The notes under the pieces are model-generated. The model was not told where the DNA came from, ran no database searches, and saw only the letters and a list, made by a program, of their open reading frames with translations. A DNA stretch of 64,000 nt, taken from contig NZ_JAKVRD010000001.1 of assembly GCF_022814865.1 (NCBI RefSeq), positions 248,001-312,000 of the forward strand, given 5' to 3'. Position 1 is the stretch's first letter, and each line of letters begins with the position of its first letter. The position numbers and the translations under genes are program-made. The stretch comes from Shimia aestuarii. Its GTDB lineage: Bacteria > Pseudomonadota > Alphaproteobacteria > Rhodobacterales > Rhodobacteraceae. Below, in pieces: positions 45,193 through 55,075 of the stretch.

Positions 45193-45941
45193 CCGCGCGT
45201 GTCGCGGCCCTCTGGCGACACCCGATCAAGTCGCACGGGCGGGAATCCCTCTCGCACGTGCATCTTGAACAAGGGCAGACCATGCCCTGGGACCGACGCT
45301 GGGCCGTGGCACATGAGGACGCCAAGATTGTTGATATGGCAGCTTGGGCACCGTGCCAGAACTTCTCGCGCGGGGCCAAGGCACCGCGCCTGATGGCGAT
45401 CAACGCGTCGGTCGATGAGACCAGCGGGACAGTGACCCTGAGCCACCCGCACCGCCCAGACCTGCGCTTTGACCCCGACACCGATCAGGCCGCCTTCCTC
45501 GACTGGGTGCGCCCTCTGATGCCGGAGAACCGCTCGGCCTCCGCAAAGCTCTTGCGCCCGACACAGAACGGCATGACCGACACGGATTTTCCTTCGGTGA
45601 GCCTTCTGAACCTCGCCTCTAACGACGCGCTCTCTTCGGCAATGGGCGGTGCGCCGCTATCGATGCTGCGTTGGCGCGGCAATATCCACCTCGAGGGCCT
45701 CGCCCCGTGGGAGGAACAGGGCTGGCTCGGCAAGCGCCTGCGCATCGGCACCGTCGAATTTGAAGTGCGCGAAGAGATCGTGCGCTGCCTTGCGACGACC
45801 GCAAACCCCGAGACGGGCGAACGCGATGCCGATACACTCGGCGCGCTCAACGCAACCTTCGGTCATCAGAATTTCGGCGTCTATGCCGTGGTGACGCAAT
45901 CCGGTGACATCGCGCTTGGTGATCGCCTAGAGGTGCTCTGA
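45189..45941 (+). CDS. MOSC-domain protein (molybdenum-cofactor binding fold)
   Basis: A 250-aa protein with the N-terminal beta barrel ([13 protein letters not shown]) and MOSC core, including [17 protein letters not shown] and the conserved Cys in [18 protein letters not shown], which holds molybdopterin in relatives such as mARC and YiiM. Reaction unknown. Co-translated with yidC (ATGA) and overlapping engB in TGATG, so it is embedded in a core operon. Confidence 0.88.
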   Translation: MTARVAALWRHPIKSHGRESLSHVHLEQGQTMPWDRRWAVAHEDAKIVDMAAWAPCQNFSRGAKAPRLMAINASVDETSGTVTLSHPHRPDLRFDPDTDQAAFLDWVRPLMPENRSASAKLLRPTQNGMTDTDFPSVSLLNLASNDALSSAMGGAPLSMLRWRGNIHLEGLAPWEEQGWLGKRLRIGTVEFEVREEIVRCLATTANPETGERDADTLGALNATFGHQNFGVYAVVTQSGDIALGDRLEVL

Positions 45942-46594
45942 TGCAGCTTCCCTTCCCCATCGCCGAAGAGCCGGATGAAATCAGCCGCGAGAAGGGCCGC
46001 AAGCTCTTTGCCGGAAGCAACGCCGACTTTCTCAAGGGCGTCGTCGCCATGTCCGGCCTGCCGCCCGATGACCGGATCGAGGTCTGCTTTGCCGGGCGCT
46101 CAAACGTTGGCAAATCCTCCCTCATCAACGCGCTGACCGGCCGCACCCGCCTCGCGCGGGCCTCCAACACGCCGGGCCGCACGCAAGAGATCAACTACTT
46201 CACGCTGGCGGATGATCACTATCTCGTCGACCTCCCCGGCTATGGCTATGCCAATGCCCCGCTCGACGTGATCGCCAAGTGGCAGAAGTTGCTCAAGCAA
46301 TATCTCTCCGGCCGCGCGACCCTGCGGCGCGCATTCGTCCTCATCGACGCGCGCCACGGGATCAAGGACGTGGACGAGGAAATCATGTCCCTCCTCGATA
46401 GCTCCGCCGTGACCTTTCAGGCGGTGCTGACCAAGGCCGACAAGGTCAAGCTGAAGGACCGCGAAAAGGTGCTCGCTCAGGTGCGCGAGAAACTCGCCAA
46501 ACACCCCGCCGCCTTCCCCGAGATCGTCCTGACCTCGTCCGAAAAAGGCGACGGCCTGCCGACCCTGCGCGCCATCATCGCCAACCTCATCTAG
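45941..46594 (+). CDS. engB: ribosome-biogenesis GTP-binding protein YsxC/EngB (YihA)
   Basis: A 217-aa GTPase needed for 50S assembly. G1 is GRSNVGKSS near residue 53, the G2 area holds [13 protein letters not shown]3 is DLPGYGYA, and G4 is TKADK. It starts within the MOSC stop (TGATG). Convergent with the SDR gene downstream. Confidence 0.95.
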   Translation: MQLPFPIAEEPDEISREKGRKLFAGSNADFLKGVVAMSGLPPDDRIEVCFAGRSNVGKSSLINALTGRTRLARASNTPGRTQEINYFTLADDHYLVDLPGYGYANAPLDVIAKWQKLLKQYLSGRATLRRAFVLIDARHGIKDVDEEIMSLLDSSAVTFQAVLTKADKVKLKDREKVLAQVREKLAKHPAAFPEIVLTSSEKGDGLPTLRAIIANLI

Positions 46595-46762
46595 CGCTTT
46601 TTCTGAACCAGTCTTCGGCAACGCCCAGCGCGCGGTGCCCCCTCGATTCGCGCAACGCCCGTCGTCTTAGACCGGGTCTTGGCCGAACCGGCACAGACGC
46701 AATACCGACGTGATACCGAAAGACATTTTTCCCCCGAAATCAGCGTGTTAACCCTGATTCGC
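46595..46762. other. convergent intergenic region with tandem-repeat element
   Basis: This 168-base gap between engB and the SDR gene holds no gene. Its only structure is the repeat at 46688-46718. Confidence 0.6.
46688..46718 (-). repeat. 11-bp tandem repeat, copy A
   Basis: Read on the minus strand this is CGGTATCACGT, CGGTATTGCGT, CTGTGCCGG: two 11-bp units and a partial third. The same 31-base block, with one mismatch, is at 60032-60062 on the plus strand. Confidence 0.75.
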
Positions 46763-47494
46763 CTAGACGTGCTGCGCGCCGTTGACTTCGATCTCCGCCC
46801 CCGAGATATACGAGCTCTCATCTGAGCACAGGAAGTAAATCGCCGAGGCCACTTCCTCGGGCTGACCAAGGCGTTGGAGCGGCAGTTTCTCGACGATCTT
46901 GTCCGTGCCGGGACTAAGGATCGCGGTCTCGACTTCCCCCGGTGCAATGGCGTTGACGCGGACCCCTAAGGGCCCGAAATCATGGGCCATTTCTCGGGTG
47001 AGCGCCGCAAGCGCCGCCTTCGATGTGGCATAGGCCGCGCCGGCAAACGGGTGCACCCGGCTGCCTGCAATCGAGGTGATGTTGACAACCGATCCTTTCG
47101 CCGCCGCCAGCTCGTCCTTGAGCCCGCGCGCCAACACCACGGAGGCGAAGAAATTGACGTGGAACACCTGCCCCCATGTCATCAGATCGGTGTTGAGAGT
47201 ATTGAGCCGCTCTCCTTCCGGCCCCTTCGGCGACACACCGGCGTTATTGACCAACGCATCCAACCTCCCACCGAGCATTTCTTGAAGGATTCCAATGGCA
47301 TTGACCGTATCCGCGGCATCCGACAGGTCGAGCATGAGGTGGTTTTCGGGGCTCGCAAATGGGCATTCCGGCGCACAGGGCGTGCGCGACACGGTAACGA
47401 CCCGCCAGCCTTCGCGATTGAACCGCCGAACCGTCGCGTGGCCGATCCCCCGGCTCGCGCCCGTGATAAGGAGCGTCTTCTGTGAATCGGCCAT
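46763..47494 (-). CDS. short-chain dehydrogenase/reductase
   Basis: A 243-aa SDR with the TGASRGIG cofactor loop, NNAG, and the active-site YATSK; the C-terminus [13 protein letters not shown] is common in 3-oxoacyl reductase-like SDRs. SRTP after the second strand suggests NADP(H). Start at 47494 ([11 protein letters not shown]) with AGAGAGG upstream. Divergent from argB by 112 bases. Substrate unknown. Confidence 0.9.
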   Translation of the reverse strand: MADSQKTLLITGASRGIGHATVRRFNREGWRVVTVSRTPCAPECPFASPENHLMLDLSDAADTVNAIGILQEMLGGRLDALVNNAGVSPKGPEGERLNTLNTDLMTWGQVFHVNFFASVVLARGLKDELAAAKGSVVNITSIAGSRVHPFAGAAYATSKAALAALTREMAHDFGPLGVRVNAIAPGEVETAILSPGTDKIVEKLPLQRLGQPEEVASAIYFLCSDESSYISGAEIEVNGAQHV

Positions 47495-47606
47495 GTCACA
47501 CCTCTCTCTGCCCTCCCAAGTCCTGCGCCAAACCGCGTCAAAGGGCAATGGCTCTTGGCAGCCAAGGCCCAAAGGGCTAACACATTTGCCCAAGAGGATC
47601 TCAGAC

Positions 47607-48470
47607 ATGAAGAAGCAAGACATGAACCGCGACTGGATCGCAACCGCCCGCACACTCTCTCAGGCGCTCCCCTACCTGCAGCGCTACTCCGGCGCTATCG
47701 TCGTCATCAAGCTCGGCGGTCACGCCATGGGCAGCGACGAGGCGATGGAAGAATTCGCCCGCGATGTGGTTCTCATGCGACAGGTTGGGGTCAATCCGGT
47801 GATCGTCCATGGCGGCGGTCCGATGATCAACGCGATGCTGGAACGTCTTGATATCAAATCCGATTTCGTCAACGGCAAACGTGTCACCGATGCCGCAACG
47901 GTCGAAGTGGTCGAGATGGTGCTGTCCGGCATCGTCAACAAGCGTATCGTGCAAGCGATCAATGGTCAGGGGGGCAAGGCCGTCGGCCTTTCGGGCAAGG
48001 ACGCGAACCTCATGATTTGCGACCAGACCAATCCCGACCTTGGTTTCGTCGGCACGCCATCCGAAATGGATCCCGATATCCTGCACGAGCTTTTCGCCCA
48101 TGACACGATCCCCGTGATCGCCCCCCTTGGTGCGGGCCGTGATGGCGAAACCTTCAACGTCAATGGCGACACTGCCGCCGGGGCCATCGCCGCCGCCCTC
48201 AATGCCGACCGGTTGCTTCTTCTGACGGATGTCGCTGGTGTCAAAGACAAGACCGGAGATGTCATCACCGAGCTCAAGGCCCAGCAAATCCGCGATCTTA
48301 TTGAAGACGGCACCATCGCGGGCGGCATGATCCCCAAGACCGAAACCGCTCTCTATGCAATTGATGGCGGAGTGCGCGCCGTGGTCATCCTTGATGGTCG
48401 CGCGCCTCATGCCTGCTTGCTCGAACTCTATACCGAGCACGGTGCCGGGTCGCTCATTCGTGCGGACTGA
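47607..48470 (+). CDS. argB: acetylglutamate kinase
   Basis: A 287-aa kinase phosphorylating N-acetylglutamate in arginine synthesis. Visible: [44 protein letters not shown] and [11 protein letters not shown], the last being the C-terminal signature. Start at 47607 follows AAGAGGAT by 8 bases; the ATG at 47622 is an alternative. Its length and N-terminal helix ([18 protein letters not shown]) are as in arginine-inhibitable hexameric forms. Confidence 0.96.
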   Translation: MKKQDMNRDWIATARTLSQALPYLQRYSGAIVVIKLGGHAMGSDEAMEEFARDVVLMRQVGVNPVIVHGGGPMINAMLERLDIKSDFVNGKRVTDAATVEVVEMVLSGIVNKRIVQAINGQGGKAVGLSGKDANLMICDQTNPDLGFVGTPSEMDPDILHELFAHDTIPVIAPLGAGRDGETFNVNGDTAAGAIAAALNADRLLLLTDVAGVKDKTGDVITELKAQQIRDLIEDGTIAGGMIPKTETALYAIDGGVRAVVILDGRAPHACLLELYTEHGAGSLIRAD

Positions 48471-48493
48471 GTGATGCAGTATCGCGGACGCTC

Positions 48494-49153
48494 ATGAACT
48501 ACGAGACGCTGAAATCCGCCGCGAACGCGCTACACCTCGATATCTTGGGCGGGTTTCATCCGGCGCTGGACGACACCGATCTAGATGGATTCGGCACCCT
48601 GCTTATGCTCGGCCCGCTCGAGCCCGCCTTCTGGACCCATTTCAAGACCCAGAAAGAGTATCTCGACGGCGGCCCGAACCCGGTTGATCGCTGGTCCTCG
48701 CGGGTCGTCACCGCGCTGGCAACCGCACTTGGCGGGCACCCGTTCTTTCCCTATTCCGGCCCGCCCTACATGCCGTTCTATCAGTGGGCGCTGCGCACCG
48801 AACGGTGCCATAGCTCTCCTGTAAACCTTCTCGTGCATGATCGTGCTGGTCTGTTCGTGTCGTTCCGCGGCGCGCTCGCCCTGCGCCAGCATGTCGACCT
48901 ACCCGATTCGCCGCCCTCGCCTTGCGAAACATGCCCGGATCGCCCCTGTATCACCGCCTGCCCCGTCGATGCCTTTGCATCCGGGAGCTACGATGTCGCC
49001 GCTTGCCGCAAGGTCATCCGCGATGACGGTCCCGCCTGCTGCCTAACGCGCGGCTGTGCAGTTCGGCGCGCTTGTCCGGCGTCACAAGGCTATGGCAGAC
49101 TGGAAGAGCAATCGTCTTACCATATGCGAGTCTTCCTCGAAAATGACCCTTAG
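48494..49153 (+). CDS. ferredoxin-like 4Fe-4S protein, epoxyqueuosine-reductase-like
   Basis: A 219-aa protein with a C-terminal cysteine cluster: CETCPDRPCITACP, spaced C-2-C-4-C-3-C rather than the usual 2-2-3, then a second Cys-rich part (CRKVIRDDGPACC, TRGCAVRRACP). The N-terminal region GPLEPAFWTHFKTQKE is common to an uncharacterised Rhodobacteraceae ferredoxin family. It resembles the C-terminus of QueG but lacks its cobalamin domain, so reductase activity is uncertain. Its end overlaps the SixA-like gene by 11 bases. Confidence 0.78.
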   Translation: MNYETLKSAANALHLDILGGFHPALDDTDLDGFGTLLMLGPLEPAFWTHFKTQKEYLDGGPNPVDRWSSRVVTALATALGGHPFFPYSGPPYMPFYQWALRTERCHSSPVNLLVHDRAGLFVSFRGALALRQHVDLPDSPPSPCETCPDRPCITACPVDAFASGSYDVAACRKVIRDDGPACCLTRGCAVRRACPASQGYGRLEEQSSYHMRVFLENDP

Positions 49154-49634
49154 ACTGATCCTCATGCGGCATGCGAAATCGAGCTGGAGACAGACCGACC
49201 TTGCCGATCATGAACGCACCCTGAACCAGCGGGGCCGCGACTCGGCTGATGCCATCGGCGACTGGCTGCGCAAGAATGGCTATGCGCCAGACACTGTCTT
49301 GAGCTCGTCCTCTGAACGCACGCGCGAAACCTATGCCCACCTGCGGTTCGACGCCAAGCCGACCTACACCCGCAAGCTCTATCTCGCCCCCGCCACGGCC
49401 ATGTTCGACTGCCTCCGCGAGGCGACGGGCGACACAGTTCTGATGCTCGGCCATAACCCCGGCATTGGCGAATTTGCAGAGCGGCTGGCCAAGAAAATCC
49501 CAGAGCATTCGCGTTTTCTCGACTATCCGACCTGCGCAACGACAGTATTCGAATTCAAGGTCGATCGCTGGCAGGATATTCAACTCGGCAAGGGCAAGGT
49601 CCGCGCCTTCATCGTCCCGCGCGAGTTGCTCTAA
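49143..49634 (+). CDS. SixA-like histidine phosphatase
   Basis: A 163-aa histidine phosphatase of the SixA type: LMRHAKSSW carries the catalytic His (RHG-type motif as RHA) and LGHNPG the second His. SixA dephosphorylates His-phosphorylated relay proteins in E. coli; the target here is unknown. It starts at 49143 in the end of the ferredoxin-like gene. A terminator lies between it and aapP. Confidence 0.88.
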   Translation: MTLRLILMRHAKSSWRQTDLADHERTLNQRGRDSADAIGDWLRKNGYAPDTVLSSSSERTRETYAHLRFDAKPTYTRKLYLAPATAMFDCLREATGDTVLMLGHNPGIGEFAERLAKKIPEHSRFLDYPTCATTVFEFKVDRWQDIQLGKGKVRAFIVPRELL

Positions 49635-49643
49635 CCAAAAGCA

Positions 49644-49670
49644 AAGAGCCCCGCACTTGGCAGGGCTCTT
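49644..49670. terminator. bidirectional terminator between sixA-like and aapP
   Basis: AAGAGCCC (49644-49651) pairs with GGGCTCTT (49663-49670), with CTTATTC beyond it on the plus strand and A-rich sequence before it. It serves both convergent genes. Confidence 0.7.
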
Positions 49671-49691
49671 CTTATTCTCACGCAGCCGCGC

Positions 49692-50483
49692 TTAGTGTCC
49701 GAGGATCTGGCTCAGGAAAAGCTTGGTGCGGTCGCTCTTCGGGTTATTGAAGAACTCTTCCGGCTCGTTCTGCTCCACGATCTGACCCTCATCCATAAAG
49801 ATCACGCGGTTCGCGACTTGCCGTGCAAAGCCCATCTCATGCGTCACGCAGAGCATCGTCATCCCCTCTTCCGCGAGCTCAATCATGGTATCGAGCACCT
49901 CTTTGATCATCTCCGGGTCGAGCGCCGAAGTCGGTTCGTCAAAGAGCATGATACGGGGCTTCATGCAGAGCGAGCGCGCAATCGCCACACGCTGCTGTTG
50001 CCCGCCCGAAAGCTGGCCGGGATACTTGTGCGCCTGATCCGGAATTTTCACCTTCTCAAGATAGTGCATCGCCGTTTCCTCGGCTTCCTTCTTGGGTGTC
50101 TTGCGAACCCAGATCGGCGCCAACGTGCAGTTCTCAAGGATCGTCAGGTGCGGGAAAAGGTTGAAGTGCTGAAAGCACATGCCAACTTCCGACCGGATCT
50201 TGTCGATGTTCTTGAGATCGTTGGTAAGCTCCGTGCCATCGACGACAATACTGCCCGACTGATGCTCCTCGAGGCGGTTGATACAGCGGATCAACGTCGA
50301 CTTGCCCGACCCCGACGGGCCACAGATCACGATCCGCTCGCCCGAGTTGACGGTTAGGTTGATGTCGCGCAGCACGTGGAACGTACCGTACCACTTGTTC
50401 ATCGCGTTGATTTCAATGGCAATATCGCTGCCCACTTGCATTTTGGAGCGGTCGATATCGCGTTCAGACATAAGTTCAGACAT
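49692..50483 (-). CDS. aapP: general L-amino-acid ABC transporter, ATP-binding protein AapP
   Basis: A 263-aa ATPase of the polar amino-acid family. Walker [10 protein letters not shown] near residue 56, Q-loop FQHFNLFPH, signature [15 protein letters not shown], Walker [14 protein letters not shown], and H-loop VTHEMGFA. It energises the AapQM permease. AAGGAG lies 8 bases before the ATG. Last gene of the aapJQMP transcript. Confidence 0.95.
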   Translation of the reverse strand: MSELMSERDIDRSKMQVGSDIAIEINAMNKWYGTFHVLRDINLTVNSGERIVICGPSGSGKSTLIRCINRLEEHQSGSIVVDGTELTNDLKNIDKIRSEVGMCFQHFNLFPHLTILENCTLAPIWVRKTPKKEAEETAMHYLEKVKIPDQAHKYPGQLSGGQQQRVAIARSLCMKPRIMLFDEPTSALDPEMIKEVLDTMIELAEEGMTMLCVTHEMGFARQVANRVIFMDEGQIVEQNEPEEFFNNPKSDRTKLFLSQILGH

Positions 50484-50495
50484 TTGCAGAACTCC

Positions 50496-51794
50496 TTAGC
50501 GGTGGTCGGTGGCAAGGCGACGCTCGAGCCACTGAGAATATTGAGAGATGCCGTAGCAGACGATGAAGAAAAGCAGGGCCGCAAAGCCAAGCAATTCCCA
50601 ATAGACGCCGTTCCATTCCGTAGAAGCGAGGATCGGCCCGCGGATCATACCGACAAGGTCGAACATCGAGATCACCGAGACGAGCGTGGTATCTTTAAAA
50701 AGACCCACGGCCACATTCACGATGCCCGGAATGGAGATCTTGAGCGCCTGCGGCAAGATGATGAGACGCATCGCCTGCGGGTAGGCAAGGCCGATGCTGT
50801 CCGCGGCCTCGTACTGCCCTTTGGGAAGGGCCGCGAGACCGCCACGGATCACCTCTGCGATATAGGCAGAGGCAAACATCGTGATCATGATGACCACACG
50901 CAGGAACAGGTCCACCGTGCTCTCTGGCGGGAAGAAGTAGGACAACATCACCGACGCCACGAAGAGCAGCGTGATAAGCGGAACGCCCCTCACGAACTCA
51001 ATGAAGATCACACAGACCCACTTGATAAGCGGCATGTCCGACTGACGCCCGAGGGCAAGCACGATCCCGATCGGCAGGGAGAGCGACACGCAGGTCGCGC
51101 CCAGCATCAGGTTGAGCATGAACCCACCTAGATCACGGCTTGGCACCGAGGACAGGAACGCGTTTTCCGACGCGGATTCCGGGATCAACGCCCCGCCTCC
51201 GAGCCAGACAACAAAGGCCGCGATCACCGCCCCGAAGAAGCCGATGGCAAAACTGCCCTTGCTGAAGGTCTGAAAGACCATGCCCGCCACGACGAAGCCG
51301 AGAAGTGCGATCAGCGGCACAAAGATCGTCCCGCCCCAGATCAGCCAATAGGCGAGAAACGGATAGATCGCCGTAAAGATAAGAAGCTTGCGCGGCAGGT
51401 CGAAGAACAGAACCGGCGCTGCGGCAACGATCATGAACAGAAGTGCCAAGTTCGGGCGCCAATACTCATCCACGGGGTATTTGAACCCATAGAGCAACTG
51501 GTTCCAGCGCTCCGTCAGGACCGAGAAACACGCCCCGGTCTCACCGTTCAGAACCTCCCGGCATTGTGCGAGACTGGACGTCGTCCAGACCCCGTTCAAC
51601 ATCCAGGGCATGGTGTTCTTGAGAACGAGAAAGATCACGTAGAGCGAAACGATCGTCAGGATGGAGTTGGGAATATTCGAGAACAGGTTCTCTCGCAGCC
51701 ATTTGACCGCCCCTGTTTCGCGTGCAGGCGGTGGCGAGGGCGGGATGGTGCCCTCTGCCACGAAAGCCACGGAATTCGTTGATTGATCACTCAT
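50496..51794 (-). CDS. aapM: general L-amino-acid ABC transporter, permease AapM
   Basis: A 432-aa inner-membrane permease with eight or more hydrophobic segments. The His/Glu/Gln/Arg/opine-type EAA loop is EVIRGGLAALPKGQYEAADSIGLAYPQAMRLIILPQA (in parts). Long N-terminal segments before the core permease domain are typical of AapM. It is 3 bases after aapQ and 12 bases before aapP, so it is co-translated. Confidence 0.93.
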   Translation of the reverse strand: MSDQSTNSVAFVAEGTIPPSPPPARETGAVKWLRENLFSNIPNSILTIVSLYVIFLVLKNTMPWMLNGVWTTSSLAQCREVLNGETGACFSVLTERWNQLLYGFKYPVDEYWRPNLALLFMIVAAAPVLFFDLPRKLLIFTAIYPFLAYWLIWGGTIFVPLIALLGFVVAGMVFQTFSKGSFAIGFFGAVIAAFVVWLGGGALIPESASENAFLSSVPSRDLGGFMLNLMLGATCVSLSLPIGIVLALGRQSDMPLIKWVCVIFIEFVRGVPLITLLFVASVMLSYFFPPESTVDLFLRVVIMITMFASAYIAEVIRGGLAALPKGQYEAADSIGLAYPQAMRLIILPQALKISIPGIVNVAVGLFKDTTLVSVISMFDLVGMIRGPILASTEWNGVYWELLGFAALLFFIVCYGISQYSQWLERRLATDHR

Positions 51795-51797
51795 GGC

Positions 51798-53030
51798 TTA
51801 GCGCTCCTTCAGCTTGACGGACGCGTTATAGGCATTCATCCCAAGCGAGATCAGCAACGACGCCGTCAGGTAGAACAACATCAACAGCAAGACACTCTCA
51901 ATCGCACGGCCCGTCTGGTTGAGCGTGATCCCACCAAGCGTTGCGGTGATGTCGGCATAGCCCACGGCAATCGCTAGCGAAGAGTTCTTGGTAATGTTGA
52001 GATACTGCGAGATCAGCGGAGGGATGATGACCCGAAGAGCCTGCGGCAGAACCACAAGGTTCATGACACGACGCGGCCGTAGCCCAAGCGCGGCGGCGGC
52101 TTCTGTCTGCCCCTTGGAAATCGCTTGGATCCCGGCACGCACGTTCTCTGCGATAAATGCGCCCGTGTAGATCGAAAGCGCGAACCAAAGCGCGATCAAC
52201 GGTCCACCGATCTTGATACCGCCACGGAAGTTGAAGCCTTTCAACTCCGGGGTTTCCCAACTCAGCCCCATGATGAGCATGAGAACAAGGAAAGGCACAA
52301 GCCAGGTCGCAAGAAGCGGCAGGAGCGTCTTGGGGCGAATGCCCGTCGCTTCCTGTTTTACCGTGGCCCAATGATTGATGCGATGCGCAACGAACCAAGA
52401 AAGAGCAAATCCAGCCAGCACCAAGAGCCAGTTCATCGTCGGGCTTGCGAAAATCCCGTTCTCGAACCAAGGCATCGGGATATAGACACCGCGGTTCGTG
52501 AAGGCGAAAGAGCTAAACAGCATGCTCGCGGCCGGATCATCGCCGCGGAAAGCTCGTGGTCCGGGTAGAACCGCGGTCATGATCGTAAAGATGATGATGA
52601 TCCAGATCAGGACCGGGATATTGCGGAAGATCTCGACATAGCCGGCCATCAACTTGGACACCAACCAGTTGTTGGACAAACGCAATACGCCGGCGATCAC
52701 GCCGAAGATCGTTGCGGTCACACAGGCCAGGAAGGCGACAAGTACAGTATTGAGCAGGCCAACCAAGGCAGCCCGCGCGTGGGTTGACTGGCTGTCGTAC
52801 TCAACGAGACGTTGGTTGATGTCATATCCGGAAGGGTCGCCAAGGAAATCGAAGGCGATGTTCAGCCCGGCGGCACGCAGGTTCTGTATCAGGTTGTTCC
52901 CTAGGTACCAGATACAAAGCGCAAGGACGACGGCTGTGATTGCTTGAAACGTGAGTGAACGATACCGGGTATCGTAGATCAGCATAGATAGCCGGAACGA
53001 CTCCTTGTGAGGGTCGGTCGTTGTTGTCAT
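51798..53030 (-). CDS. aapQ: general L-amino-acid ABC transporter, permease AapQ
   Basis: A 410-aa inner-membrane permease partnered with AapM. The EAA loop is ENVRAGIQAISKGQTEAAAALGLRP followed by LPQALRVIIPPL; the split TM domain with a long loop after the second helix is typical. It follows aapJ across a 117-base gap holding a hairpin, which can lower permease expression relative to the binding protein. Confidence 0.93.
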   Translation of the reverse strand: MTTTTDPHKESFRLSMLIYDTRYRSLTFQAITAVVLALCIWYLGNNLIQNLRAAGLNIAFDFLGDPSGYDINQRLVEYDSQSTHARAALVGLLNTVLVAFLACVTATIFGVIAGVLRLSNNWLVSKLMAGYVEIFRNIPVLIWIIIIFTIMTAVLPGPRAFRGDDPAASMLFSSFAFTNRGVYIPMPWFENGIFASPTMNWLLVLAGFALSWFVAHRINHWATVKQEATGIRPKTLLPLLATWLVPFLVLMLIMGLSWETPELKGFNFRGGIKIGGPLIALWFALSIYTGAFIAENVRAGIQAISKGQTEAAAALGLRPRRVMNLVVLPQALRVIIPPLISQYLNITKNSSLAIAVGYADITATLGGITLNQTGRAIESVLLLMLFYLTASLLISLGMNAYNASVKLKER

Positions 53031-53107
53031 CTGAGATGTTCCCCGTTGTTCGGCCTTATTTTCAAAGGTGGCTTTTGTGCCGTTGGCCGATCTGTATGGA
53101 AAATCGA

Positions 53108-53135
53108 AGGGGCGCGAAGTTGCCTCCGCGCCCCT
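53108..53135 (-). other. intercistronic hairpin between aapJ and aapQ
   Basis: AGGGGCGCG (53108-53116) pairs with CGCGCCCCT (53127-53135). It lies 12 bases past the aapJ stop in transcription direction, so it can stabilise aapJ mRNA or partly terminate transcription, raising binding protein over permease. Confidence 0.7.
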
Positions 53136-53147
53136 CCAATGTCGTTC

Positions 53148-54164
53148 TTAGCGGAAGGGCGGCGAGTAGAGCAGGCCGCCATTCGTCCACTGGGCGTTCA
53201 GCCCGCGTGCGAGGCCAACCGGGGTTTCTTCGCCGATGTTCTTGGCAAAGAGTTCACCATAGTTGCCGCCTGCTGCGATTGCGCGCTTGGCCCAATCTGC
53301 GTCAAGGCCGAGCATCTCGCCGAGCGAACCTTCGGTGCCCATCATACGGTTGATTTCCGGGTTGTTCGTGCCCTTGGCCATCTCTTCGAGGTTGGCCGAG
53401 GTGATGCCGAGCTCTTCAGACGCGATGAGCGCATTGAGGGTCCAGCGCACAACGTCGCCCCACTCATTGTCGCCGTGGCGCACGAGTGGGCCAAGCGGCT
53501 CTTTCGAGATGATTTCCGGAAGAACGGCGTGCTCGCCCGGGTTCTCGAAGGTCGCACGGGTGGCTGCGAGGCCGGATGCGTCGGTGGTGAAGACGTCGCA
53601 AGCACCGGCAAGGTACTGCTGCTGTGCTTCTGCGTTGGTTTCGATCGGAACCGGCTCATAGCTGATGTTGTTGGCGCGGAAGAAGTCCGCAAGGTTCAGC
53701 TCGGTGGTGGTACCGGTCTGGATGCAGACGGTGGCGCCATCGAGTTCCTTGGCCGAGCTCACGCCGAGCTCTTTCGGAACCATGAAGCCCTGACCGTCGT
53801 AGTAGTTCACACCAACGAATTCGAACTTGAGGTCGACGTCGCGCGAGAAGGTCCAGGTGGTGTTACGAGCCAGCATGTCGATCTCACCCGAAGCCAGCGC
53901 GGTGAAGCGGGTCTTACCGGTGGTCGGTACAAACTCGACGGCTGTCGGGTCGCCAAGAACAGCAGCTGCAACAGCGCGGCAGACGCCAACGTCAAAGCCA
54001 TCCCAGTTGCCGTTCGCATCCGGCGCCGCAAAGCCGACGAGACCAGTGGTCACGCCACAGTTCAGCTTGCCGCGTGCTTTCACGTCGTCCAGCGTACCTG
54101 CAGCGGCTGCGCCTGCTGCGAGACCGGCTACGGTCAGTGCGCCAAGAATAACGGATTTTTTCAT
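53148..54164 (-). CDS. aapJ: general L-amino-acid-binding periplasmic protein AapJ
   Basis: A 338-aa substrate-binding protein with a signal peptide (MKKSVILGALTVAGLAAGAAAAG). The family-3 binding fold is shown by KARGKLNCGVTTGLVGFAAPD, GFDVGVCRAVAAAV, TFSRDVDLKFEFVGVNYYDGQGFMV and GDNEWGDVVRW. Start at 54164 (MKKSVIL) preferred over 54245. First gene of aapJQMP. Confidence 0.95.
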   Translation of the reverse strand: MKKSVILGALTVAGLAAGAAAAGTLDDVKARGKLNCGVTTGLVGFAAPDANGNWDGFDVGVCRAVAAAVLGDPTAVEFVPTTGKTRFTALASGEIDMLARNTTWTFSRDVDLKFEFVGVNYYDGQGFMVPKELGVSSAKELDGATVCIQTGTTTELNLADFFRANNISYEPVPIETNAEAQQQYLAGACDVFTTDASGLAATRATFENPGEHAVLPEIISKEPLGPLVRHGDNEWGDVVRWTLNALIASEELGITSANLEEMAKGTNNPEINRMMGTEGSLGEMLGLDADWAKRAIAAGGNYGELFAKNIGEETPVGLARGLNAQWTNGGLLYSPPFR

Positions 54165-54367
54165 GTTTACCTCTTCCTGATGGTCCGCCCCTACGGGCGT
54201 TTTGTCCGGCCATGCATGACCGAATGGGTTACTGGAAAGGGGCAATCCCCTCAGTAAGAGTCAGTTTGGGCGGATTCATCGGAAAACGTCAAGGGCAGTA
54301 TCACAGGTTACAATCATTCCGATAATGCCTGCCCGAGAATTCAGAAAAACGACAAGTTACTATGCAG

Positions 54368-55075
54368 TTAGCGGGCCATCGCGAAGAATCGATCAGCATG
54401 CAAAAATGCTTCTTTCTTGATTGCGGCCTGCGCTTGCGCCTCTTCATCGACGCCCCACTGCTCTTCTTGCCAGGTTTCGTCGATACGCGAGACGTCCCAA
54501 AGCTCGTCAATCGGAGCCCAGCCATGTACCGCAGCGAAACCGATCACCAAAGAGCCCGACAAGCTCACGAGATCATGGAACGCCGCCAGCTCGAATTCGT
54601 TCAGCGCGTGAACGCGCTTGCGCAACTCGGCAAGGCTCCGTGCGTCTTGGTCGACATGCATGATCCCAGAGAGCGGCCGCAGTGACGCTGAAAGCTCTTT
54701 AGCCGCCCGCTCAAGCAACGGATCCCAAGCCTCTGCTTGTCGTGCGATCAACTCCTGCGGCTGTGCCGCTCGATAACAGAGAAGATCGCTATTGCCATAC
54801 TCCGCAAGCATGTCCGCCACTTCGCCATGCTGAATCCGTACTTTGTCGATCGCCGCATTGGCACCACGTGTTGTCGGCATGGCGGTCGGATTGATCTCGG
54901 CTTCCTGCGCGTCCCACTCTGCCGCGATGGCCTCGGCCATTGCGCGGGTCGGTACGATGAGCGCCGCCTTTGCCGGTGTCTTTACCGCGCGTCCATCGAG
55001 GCGCACGCCAAATCCTTCGCCCTCGTCCTCGACCGTTGTCTCTTTCCAGAACCGTTTCTTTGCCCAACCACTCAT
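54368..55075 (-). CDS. ATP12-family F1-ATPase assembly chaperone
   Basis: A 235-aa protein of the ATP12 family, typical of alphaproteobacteria and mitochondria, where it helps assemble the F1 alpha subunit. Visible: KRFWKETTVEDEGEGFGV, LDGRAVKTPAKA, AEWDAQEAEINP, and the C-terminal WGVDEEA. The start overlaps the HAD gene stop in ATGA. Part of the coupled run crcB-rlu-HAD-ATP12. Confidence 0.93.
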   Translation of the reverse strand: MSGWAKKRFWKETTVEDEGEGFGVRLDGRAVKTPAKAALIVPTRAMAEAIAAEWDAQEAEINPTAMPTTRGANAAIDKVRIQHGEVADMLAEYGNSDLLCYRAAQPQELIARQAEAWDPLLERAAKELSASLRPLSGIMHVDQDARSLAELRKRVHALNEFELAAFHDLVSLSGSLVIGFAAVHGWAPIDELWDVSRIDETWQEEQWGVDEEAQAQAAIKKEAFLHADRFFAMAR

